Assembly (NCBI GenBank): GCA_013399115.1
Contig: VXAA01004223.1
Coordinates: forward strand, 1-64,000
Direction of reading: 5' to 3'
DNA: 64,000 nucleotides
Source: Anseranas semipalmata
Lineage: Eukaryota > Chordata > Aves > Anseriformes > Anseranatidae
Program-made: the position numbers and the translations under genes
Part shown: positions 49,527 through 57,809 of the stretch, one piece after another
Layout: every line of letters begins with the position of its first letter
Position numbering within the stretch: the first letter of the stretch is position 1
Notes under the pieces: generated by a model
What the model was told of the DNA's origin: nothing
Seen by the model: the letters and a program-made list of their open reading frames with translations, nothing else
Database searches by the model: none

Positions 49527-52500
49527 ATTTCAAGGACAGCTTTGCAGCTTGAGGTAGCTTTGGCTGTGGCAGGTTCAGCCTCCTGGAAACCTTCAGTATT
49601 ATCCCTCCAGGGGCTGATGAGATACAGAAGAGATGTGCCTAGAGACGGCTAGCCAAATCATGGTTGGAGTTGAGCATGTGTGACTCACTGACTTATTTCA
49701 TTGTTTGCTTGCTTTTTAACTTATCCATGACTTTTCTCAAATGAAAATCAGTCCTGTAATGCTTATGTGGAACTGTATCTGTACAGACTTCTCAGTTTGT
49801 GCCATTTCCAATGATACACCACACCATGAATACAATTTTCTGTCCTCCCTCCCAAAGCTCTGTGCTCCTCCAATCATACTCTTCCTTAAAAGCATCTCCA
49901 TTTCCCTATGGAGTAGAAGTATGCCATGTATGGGGGTCTGTCAGCTCAGCTATTCTGAGAGCTCCTCCTCCCCCTTGCAGATGTCTTCACCTTCCTTTTT
50001 CAGGCCCAAACATGATGCTATGCACTTAAAAAGGACTGTTGTGCCAAGCCCAAACTGTTCATGGGTTTGTTTCCACAATATTTCTTAGTGTGTGTGGGTT
50101 TTCTACTACAGCTCTGGAGCTTGTAAACCCATATCTTGCTATGCCATGGCTCTGTTTTCAGTGTTAAGGTTACTGTGTGTGGCCTTTGTTTGGTACCTGA
50201 CTTTGGATGACTTTGCTCCAGACTGCAGGTTTCCCCCAGGGCAATTGTGCCTGTGAGGAGTTCCTCTAAGCCAGCCCCAGTGTCTGTTTTGATCTATTCT
50301 GTGCACAGTCTGATGTCTGACAACCTTCATTAATCTTCTTTCAAATGTTGGGTATTGCTTCATCTAGCGATGCCTGCTTCAGTGTATGCATGGTACCTTG
50401 GGGGCTAGAGTTCTGAATTCTATATATGTACCTCTGCTGTGAGTCTGTTAAATCATTTCAAAACATTTTTCATCTGTGCATCATCAGGACAGAATTCACT
50501 GCTCAGGTGTCCTTTGCGTGGTAATTTCCCATTGCTGTGTCATGGATGAGTTCTGTGTCTTTCAGTCAGGGGCAGGATATTCAGCCACCACTCAGCCTCT
50601 GAACAAGGCAGTCTTGTTTTCCTCTTTCTTCTCTGCTTAAAAGCATTTTCCACATATTATCCCTGTTATGCAGAACTCAGCACTCCAGCTTTGCACTACA
50701 CTTGCAGTCAATCTCCCGAGGCGATTAACACATCCTTTGCTTCTGTGTCCCCTGTTGCCATGCACTTGATTGTCTTCCTCTTTTCTGGCTTGTGGGTACA
50801 GAGTGAAAAACTTGCTTCAGCTCCTCTTCCTGCAGCTGCTCTCTGGTTTCCAGTCCCAGCTGTGAGGGTTGCTCCACTCTCCCAATCAGCATCTTCCCAC
50901 TGTTTGCTCATTAATTGCTTGGGGAATGGTCTGCCAGGGACCTGCCTCTTTTGGTGCCTGTGTTCCAGATGCTCAGCTCTGAATTACACATCGCTGCATG
51001 ATACCAGCTCTACTTGGTTTGTGCCAAAACCTCTTGACTACAATTCTCTGCATTTGGCAATGGAAACATTTGTGCTGGTGGGGGGCTGTGAACCTTGAGC
51101 TCAGGGCTTTCAGGCTATCAGCCTCCTCTTCGCAGGAAAGATCCAGTCAGAAATCTACCAAACATGCAAGTGACGTTTTCTCAGGGTCCCTCTAGCTATC
51201 CAAGCCCTGCCCAATGTGCAATCTCAGATGAAGGATGCCTTGACTCATCACTAGCTTCTGTGGTGCTTCCATGAACACTAGCTGTGCCACTGCCTAAGGA
51301 GCTGCCAATTCTCGCCTTTCCACAATTTCTGGGTATATCTCTTCACAGCAGTGGCTGATATTACAAAGTCTTCCCAAAGCAGACAACACCAGTGCAGTAA
51401 TATCACCTCTAAATATGAAGTGCCACGACTGTTGAATAATCTTTGTAATCCAAGAATAAGACAGCAATGTGCAGAGCACCTAGTTAAAGTCAGAGTTGAG
51501 AGCAGTTGCTGGTTCTGCTCACTAACCTTATAGCCTCAAAGATTTAGTAAACTCTGAGATTAGAAAGCATTGATACAGTACAATTAGGTGGTAGATATAT
51601 GTGGAAAAGAGCAGGAGAATACAAATAAAATGACTTTAACTCCTGTGTTTCAGGGATGTGGTGAATTCCAACATGCAGTCCTTGTCTTCTGCATATGAAT
51701 ATGAACATTTCTTGCAACTTGGCTTTGACTGCTAGGAAAGGAATAAATCTCATCATCCACAAAGTCCCAAGCATGTATATTAATAAGGAATCAGACTGAC
51801 AGAATACACAAGGCAGAGTTGCAGCAAGAAGGGTCTTCCTTTCATCCACTCTACTTCCTTTGAGGACACAGACGTGTGTTCATGCGGACAGGTGCACACA
51901 TCCAAGTTCCTTGGGTTAACCAAATCAAAGCCCTTCTGTACACAGCCATTCTGGATTCTCATCTGCACGGGTAATCAGGTTTGAATACTCTCATATTTCT
52001 CATCCAATCCGGTATATTTGTTGGTCTCTCTCTCCCTTCAGTGCACTTATCCATCGCTTTCAAATTCGGACTCATCCTTTACATCCCACTCTACCTCTCA
52101 GTGGTCAATTCTGTGCCTCCCGCAAGTACATAACTTCATTTCCTACAGTCCCACTACACAGGCTTCACCCTGTTTTAAAATTATTCAGTTCATTCTCTCT
52201 AGGACTTGAATTGTGTTTTTGATCTGTTTAGTACCTAACTCTCACTTCCTCCCCACTTTTCTGGCATTGAGGTCTCTATTAAGCATCATGATCTTTTAAG
52301 AAATCTTCCTCTGCTCTGCAGAATGAATGCCTGCAGGGTCCTTCTAGCTTTTCCTTCCTGTGTATGCATTTTCCCATCCATTTTTTCCTTGTAGGTAGGC
52401 AGCTCTGGGGGAATATGAGCACAAAGTTGGCTTCAGTCCCCAAACAGGATTTCCCACATCCAGAAGATGGCAAACCCCAGTCCATCATAACCAGGACGCT

Positions 52501-52821
52501 TGGATTCTTCTTTCCATACTGTGGGACATTCTTAGGCTGTCTTCAGGTGGTGTGTGTGACCTACCACTTCATCACTTTGTTTCAAAAACTGTACAAGTCC
52601 AAACTGCATCCACCTGCAGCAGACAAGGCAGAAACCATAAAGTTAGTACCGCTGGGATATAGTGGAGTTCCAACTCTGTGGGGAAAATCTGTTCCTTTGA
52701 AATGATTCCTGTTAAGGAGAGGTCATAACTGAAATGTCAGAAATAGGGAATTTAAACGGCTCATTAATTGTGAGTAACTAGAAATGTAGTTAAGAAAAGA
52801 GACAAATCTGGAAAAGAAATA
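49527..52821. other. Unique non-coding DNA, no gene seen
   Basis: No supported gene. The block at about 51990-52380 is pyrimidine-rich on the plus strand, like the one at 18.9 kb. The largest frame is 135 codons (50691-51098, +) and has no recognisable family. Confidence 0.55.
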
Positions 52822-52864
52822 GCAAACTTGTTATATAAATGTATATACATTTATGGCAAACTTG
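52822..52864. repeat. 20-bp perfect palindrome between 9-bp direct repeats
   Basis: The sequence ATAAATGTATATACATTTAT at 52835-52854 is its own reverse complement. It is bracketed by two perfect copies of GCAAACTTG, at 52822-52830 and 52856-52864. The layout resembles a tiny insertion with a target duplication, or a replication or repair slip at a hairpin. It is too small to be a complete known transposon. Confidence 0.85.
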
Positions 52865-53299
52865 AGCACTAAATATCCTCCAATTTAATAGAAATGGCAT
52901 CCAATTATTGAAGTGTCATGAAGAATTTTGCATTGAATCATGAATTAGAACCAACTCTGAAACATGAATTATTACTATTATGAATTAAGGTATTAAGTAT
53001 ACAATTTTGCTCCCACTTAAATTTTCACTTAGATGCCCAGCACAAAATACAGTAATAGGAAATAATTGATTTTAATCTCTTTGATAAAAGACTTCTTCCA
53101 CTGACCAAATTTCATGGAAGAACAAAGTCAATGGTGTATTTTCTGTGTTTCTGAATGTTGTAGGAAGGCAAGAATCACCCTACTGGTTCACAAAGTGGTT
53201 CCACTCAGCCCAGTGTTCATAGCAGTGCCCAAAAGCACCCTATTCGCCCAACTACTCTGTCAGGCTCAAATTTTGTTAGCTTGGGTGGTTTCCTGAGTC
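52865..53299. other. Unique non-coding DNA, no gene seen
   Basis: AT-rich sequence with nothing recognisable. One 60-codon frame (53114-53296, +) looks fortuitous. Confidence 0.55.
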
Positions 53300-53730
53300 T
53301 GATGTGGTTCATTTATAAACTAACTCTTAGTGAATCCTTCTTCCAAATTCTTATCCAGGTGTCTACTGAACCCATGTAACCTTCTTCCAAATGAAACATC
53401 CTTTGTTAAGAAGCTCCACAGGATGCCATTTGTGGCATGGAGAACCACCTCTATGACATTTATCTACACTGATGTCATCTGTCATTTTACTGCCCGTTCA
53501 TCTTGGCAGACCTTCACCTTCTGCAGTTCTGTCCTCATCTTTATTACCTTGAACAAATTCTTGTTATTTACTCAGCTCATTATTTACTTCCTTGTCCAAG
53601 TGCTTTACACATATGTGGAACAGCGCAAGTCACAACAGAGGCCCTGCAGAAGTCATCGGAAAAACTCTATCTGATGCAGGAACTGACCATTTATTTCTCT
53701 TACTTTGGTTTATTCAATCTCTGAAAAGGA
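53300..53730 (-). mobile_element. Ancient CR1-type LINE remnant, internally deleted
   Basis: On the plus strand the block order matches reverse-oriented ancient CR1 elements of birds and other reptiles. First comes AAATTCTTATCCAG, then AACATCCTTTG and AGCTCCACAGG, then GGAGAACCACCTC (the 3' part). A jump leads to GATGTCATCTGTCATTTTACTG and CTTTATTACCTTGAACAAA (RT-encoding region upstream). Near 53680-53720 comes AACTGACCATTTATTTCTCTT. The normal sequence between the two halves, which includes the VQRR region, is missing, so there is an internal deletion near 53455-53465. Divergence is high and no frame survives. The T12 run at 53774-53785 lies just outside. Confidence 0.72.
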
Positions 53731-55381
53731 ATTCTGGCATGGCAATCATTTCAGTTTCTTCCCACGTGAAGTCTTTTTTTTTTTTCTGTGTAGCAGCCTT
53801 ATCCTCTCTGAGAGCTTGCTAATACCCTGAGCATCAAAGCACTATGAATTTTTTCTTTTGATATGCCTGAGAAAGGAGTTAGTCTATTTCTTGCTTCCTT
53901 CGACTAGTTGCTCTTCAGATTCTTTTCTGGAGTGCCTAATTTACATTTTTACACTTAGTTTTACAGATTTTATGATCTTTTCTGTTTTCTCTGTTTGACC
54001 TGACCTTGCTATTTAGTTATGCTCTTTGCCTTAACTTGTGGTGTGTACAGCTCTGTGTTTCTAGTACAGTGTCAAACTGAGTGCTTTTTTAAGTATTTAG
54101 CCTCAGTGGAAGGATTTAAGGTGTCCAAAAGGTAGGAAAGATTTTGAATTCAAATGAACTATAGGCTGTATCCTTCAAATACATAAAAAGAACCATTTCC
54201 TTCTGAAGCAACTACAAGACTTCCTGAGAAGGTGCCTGATGTTTCAGCCAGAGTAAAACCCAATCAGATTCCAATCCAGTGAGAGCTTTTCACTCAAGAT
54301 CTCACAACTGAACCAAAAGCAAATAAACGACCATAATAACCAGTACAAAAGGTGGTTGGGTGAAATTGTGGGATAATGGATGTACATTTTTAAAGGCCAT
54401 GGAGGGCATGGGCTTATAGCCATAGACACACCTGTACATTTAAAACTGTAAAACGATCTATCAGTGCTATTTTTCTTGACATTTTACCAGTCTTCTAGCC
54501 ACTCTCAAGTCCTGGGCTGAGAGCCAGGCTAGCTTTTCATCCAGCATTTTTTTTTTTTTCACCTGCTGTTTTTCAGTTTTCTAGTGAGCTGTCCAAAATG
54601 ATGCTCACCATTTATAGCATCTTACTGTGCCTCAAAGCATATCTTCCAATTTTCTTGCTTTTATCCCTGCTTGAAATCATTTGTTGTTGCTGTAAAATCA
54701 TTACTTCCACTGTTCATTCACCTAGTTTTATTTGGCTTCCTCTATAGTCCTGTGGGCTGCTCCAGTCACCAGAAACTCCACTTTGAAATAAAAATGAGCT
54801 ATAGGAATAAGGTAACAGCAATGGATGAAAGGGCAGATCCCCTGAGATCCCTCATTTCCACCTGGTGCTATGTGATGGAGATCCTCATGCAGCTTGCTTG
54901 CTAGCAGGGCTCTGAAACCAAGGAAATTTGGTCTTATCTGCCCATCTCTGCTACTGATTTTATTTCTGCTCAGCCCCCCACTCAGTGGGGCAATTGATAG
55001 AGAGGGAGGTTAATGATAACAATGAACTGCTTGTGCCCAGTCTGTCTAATGCTCAGTGTAAGGGCCACCTTCCCTGACTTATATATTTTAGCTGTCAAAC
55101 CAACCAGCAAAGTGGCTGTGCTCACTTTCAGCAAACTCTGCAGTTCCCTGCGATGTGCTCTGTGCTGGCTGCAGCAAGGCTGTAGCACCAGGGCTTGCCA
55201 GCACTTCCGCTGCCATCACAGCAAATACCCCACCATCCCCTGGATCTTGCACAAGCATGTGAGACTGTGTTCTGCAGGTCTGCATGGCTACTACCCAGGG
55301 GAAGCCTGTCAGTCACTGGACCGAGACTGGAACCCACAGGCCCGTGGAAACATTTATTGCAAAGCAACCACTTCATCTCTG
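53731..55381. other. Unique non-coding DNA, no gene seen
   Basis: No supported gene. It has T-runs at 53774-53785 and 54547-54559 and a 15-base odd palindrome (CCCCACT-C-AGTGGGG) at 54976-54990. The pyrimidine-rich part at about 53880-54060 may be more of the old CR1, but I could not confirm it. A 127-codon frame at 55013-55396 (+) runs into the CR1 3' end and has no family resemblance. Confidence 0.5.
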
Positions 55382-56008
55382 ATCATAGAATCATAGAATC
55401 ATAGAATATCCCGAGTTGGAAGGGACCCAAAAGGATCATCAAGTCCAACCCCTGGCACTGCACAGGTCTACCCAAAATTTTAGACCATGTGACTAAGTGC
55501 ACAGTCCAAACGCCTCTTAAATTCAGACAGGCTTGGTGCAGTGACTACTTCACTGGGGAGCCTGTTCCAGTGTGCAACCACCCTCTCAGTGAAGAACCTC
55601 TTCCTGATGTCTAGCCTAAACCTTCCCTGCCTCAGCTTGACACCATTGCTGTGGGTTCTATCACTGGTGATTAAGGAGAATAGGTCGGCGCCTGGCCCTC
55701 CGCTCCCCCTCGCAAGGAAGTTGTAGACTGCAATGAGGTCTCCCCTCAGCCTCCTCTTCTCCAGGCTGAACAGGCCAAGTGACCTCAGCCGCTCCTCATA
55801 CGTCTTCCCCTCTAGGCCCTTCACCATCTTCGTCGCCCTCCTCTGGACACTCTCCAGCAGTTTTACATCCTTTTTGTACCGTGGTGCCCAGAACTGCACA
55901 CAGTACTCAAGGTGAGGCCGCACCAGCGCAGAGTAGAGCGGGACAATCACTTCCCTCGACCGACTAGCAATGCTGTGCTTGATGCACCCCAGGATACGGT
56001 TGATCTCT
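55382..56008 (-). mobile_element. CR1 LINE, 5'-truncated, comparatively young
   Basis: A CR1 copy in minus orientation. Its 3' end is at 55382, with three tandem copies of the terminal 8-bp unit (ATCATAGA on the plus strand). Next comes the 3' UTR (CCCGAGTTGGAAGGGACCC, then GATCATCAAGTCCAACCCC), then the coding region up to about 56008, where similarity stops by 5' truncation. The frame is open throughout, which points to a young insertion compared with the copies at 23.7, 40 and 53 kb. No target-site duplication is seen, as is usual for CR1. Confidence 0.95.
55480..56007 (-). pseudogene. CR1 ORF2 C-terminal fragment, open frame
   Basis: This frame encodes about 175 residues of the C-terminal part of CR1 ORF2 (endonuclease/reverse transcriptase). 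In order it shows [18 protein letters not shown] upstream of the first GTG at 55950, [20 protein letters not shown], the [14 protein letters not shown] block, [46 protein letters not shown] and [13 protein letters not shown] before TAA. These are the conserved blocks downstream of the RT catalytic core. The fingers/palm motifs and the whole endonuclease are lost, so it cannot move itself. A TGA closes the frame at 56008-56010, where the element ends. The copy is complete enough to show what the neighbouring plus-strand copy has lost. Confidence 0.9.
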
Positions 56009-56010
56009 CA

Positions 56011-56635
56011 GCCCTACTCCTCAAGGGAAACCTGTAACTAATTTTGAAAGACTAGATATGAAAATTAATAGTAATAATGAGAAAAAGATGGTTACAACCA
56101 AGGTATTGTTTTTGTGGTTAGTTTTATAATCTCTCCCAGTATATTATAAATTACTTATTTAGCTCTTTCTCCTAGGAGATAACTAGCTGATCACGTCTTA
56201 CCTCTCTCCCTCTGCTAGTCTATTGTCCACTATCAACTTTTAGGTAGACCAACTTGCATACATCCAGTTACACTCTGAATAGTTTTCTCAGCTTGTGTTT
56301 AGCTTTGGGCAGCCAAAACCTTGTCTAATTTTTCGGTTGATCTAATGAAAGATATAACCAAAAACTTGCCACTTGTCTGGACTGTGTCTTCAGACAACTG
56401 TGGCTACAGCTAAGCACTGCAAGTTTGCTAACAACACCATGGTTTTCTTTCTCCCTGCGTGGCCAACCCACAGGACCAGCACTGTACTGGCCTCTCTCAG
56501 CCCAACCCTACACTGGGGAAAAAGAGACAAACATGCACAGAGTCAAAATGCAGGTCATTTATATTCTTCAGGAGCTTCCCTTGGCTGAAACATAGGAATA
56601 GTCCACCGTTTTTAAGATCATGCAACATCTAATGT
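56011..56635. other. Spacer between two inverted CR1 copies
   Basis: About 630 bp of ordinary AT-rich sequence with no recognised gene or repeat. It would form the loop if the two flanking, oppositely oriented CR1 copies paired in a transcript. Confidence 0.6.
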
Positions 56636-56642
56636 GAAGTTC

Positions 56643-57146
56643 ATGAGTGGTGTCCCCCAGGGATCGGTATTAGGGCCAGTTCTCTTCAATATCTTCATCA
56701 ATGATCTGGGTGAGGGGATCGAGTGCACCCTCATCAAGTTTGCAGATGACACCAAGTTGGGTGCATGTGTTGATCTGCTCGAGGGTAGGAAGGCTCTGCA
56801 GGAAGATCGGGACAGGCTGGACCGGTGGGCTGAGGCCAAGTGTATGAAGTTCAACAAGGCCAAGTGCCGGGTCCTGCACTTGGGGCACAACAACCCCAAG
56901 CAGCGCTACAGGCTGGGGGATGAGTGGCTGGAAAGCTGCCTGGCAGAGAAGGACCTGGGTGTATTGGTTGATAATCGGCTGAATATGAGCCAGCAGTGTG
57001 CTCAGGTGGCCAAGAAGGCCAACAGCATCCTGGCTTGTATCAGAAACAGTGTGGCCAGCAGGACTAGGGAAGTGATTGTCCCCCTGTACTCGGCTCTGGT
57101 GAGGCTGCACCTTGAATACTGTGTTCAGTTTTGGGCCCCTCACTAG
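56643..57146 (+). pseudogene. CR1 ORF2 reverse-transcriptase core fragment
   Basis: This open frame covers the second half of the RT domain of CR1 ORF2. [20 protein letters not shown] is RT block 4. [10 protein letters not shown] (nt 56739-56750 encode FADD) holds the catalytic Asp pair of the palm. Downstream come [19 protein letters not shown], the EKDLGVLVD block, and [21 protein letters not shown] followed by [10 protein letters not shown]. It ends at TAG (57144-57146), where other CR1 copies continue into RKDIE or KKDVK, so the stop looks like a point mutation. The endonuclease and first RT blocks are missing through 5' truncation, so the fragment is dead. Confidence 0.9.
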
Positions 57147-57410
57147 AGGAAGGACATCGAGGTGCTGGAGCATGTCCAAAGAAGGGCAACGAAGCTGGTG
57201 AGGGGTCTGGAGAACAAGTCCTATGAGGAGCAGCTGAGGGAGCTGGGGTTNAAGTTGTGCCAGGGGAGGTTTAGGATGGTTATTAAGAAAAATTTCTTTA
57301 CTGAAAGGGTTGTTAGACATTGGAACAGGCTGCCCAGAGAAGTGGTTGAGTCACCATCCCTGGATGTATTTAAAAGACGTTTAGATGTAGAGCTTAGCGA
57401 CATGGTCTAG
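57147..57410 (+). pseudogene. CR1 ORF2 C-terminal tail after the stop, with gap at n
   Basis: The same frame continues beyond the stop as [20 protein letters not shown], then [12 protein letters not shown], the codon TTN at 57249-57251, then [39 protein letters not shown] and [11 protein letters not shown] with a natural TAG. Compared with the reverse copy at 55.4-56.0 kb, about 44 codons between ELG and KLCQ are absent (the [14 protein letters not shown] through SDRT region), yet the frame stays in phase. The single n sits exactly at the junction. This could be an assembly placeholder or a true in-frame deletion with one ambiguous call. Confidence 0.88.
57251..57251. other. Only ambiguous base (n) in the window
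   Basis: The n lies inside the CR1 copy, between GAGCTGGGGTT and AAGTTGTGCCAGG. Both sides match the CR1 consensus, but about 130 bp expected between them are missing. This suggests a minimal gap or unresolved junction, not an isolated base-call error. Confidence 0.9.
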
Positions 57411-57504
57411 TGGAGGGCTTGTTAGTGTTAGGTCATAAGTTGGACTAGGTAATCTTGAAGGTCTCTTCCAACCTAAAGGATTCTGTGATTCTGTGATTCT
57501 GTGA

Positions 57505-57767
57505 AGTTCAGAATGCAAAGTGACTCTCCTGTCACAAACCTGAAGCCATCAGAGAGGCTGTAGTTTGTTTCATGATGTGGAAAGTGGGATGAAGCAGGAT
57601 GAAAATGGCTGTGAACAAGACACAACTCCTATTGGATATAAAGGTAGCTTGAATTCAAAGGAAGGGGGAAAAATGTAGCAGGTGATAAGTTGAAGGATAA
57701 TTGGATAATGAAGTATAACAATTCACAACATTGTCTTGCAGCCCTTTAGTTATCAGAGTTTTGCCAG
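57505..57767. other. Unique non-coding DNA, no gene seen
   Basis: Ordinary AT-rich sequence between the CR1 3' end and an A-rich microsatellite. Nothing is recognised in it. Confidence 0.55.
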
Positions 57768-57800
<33 letters not shown>

Positions 57801-57809
57801 GAAAAGAAA
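57768..57809. repeat. Poly-A / (GAAAA)n microsatellite
   Basis: An A13 run followed by about five and a half GAAAA units. This is a simple repeat that is purine-only on the plus strand for about 42 bases. It lies about 260 bp beyond the CR1 end, so it is not the CR1 tail, because CR1 ends in 8-bp repeats and not poly-A. Confidence 0.92.

Larger units (their letters stand above)
56636..57504 (+). mobile_element. CR1 LINE, 5'-truncated, with internal loss at n
   Basis: A CR1 copy in plus orientation, longer at its 5' side than the neighbouring reverse copy. It begins just before the [11 protein letters not shown] motif of the RT palm. It runs through the catalytic FADD region, the HLEYCVQFW block, the RT C-terminus and a short 3' UTR (AGGTCTCTTCCAACC). 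It ends with three copies of ATTCTGTG at about 57480-57504. Two defects are visible: an in-frame stop at 57144-57146 and a missing segment of about 130 bp at the ambiguous base 57251. Confidence 0.95.

Noticed and set aside
55382..55410. Three tandem 8-bp units, at first sight a short tandem array or CRISPR-like repeat
   Set aside because: They are the normal 3' terminal repeats of CR1. There are no spacers and the genome is avian.
55541..55967. Plus-strand frames of about 60 codons
   Set aside because: They are antisense shadows of the reverse-oriented CR1 ORF2.
56670..57320. 216-codon frame, minus strand
   Set aside because: It is the antisense shadow of the CR1 reverse-transcriptase frame and runs across the ambiguous base.
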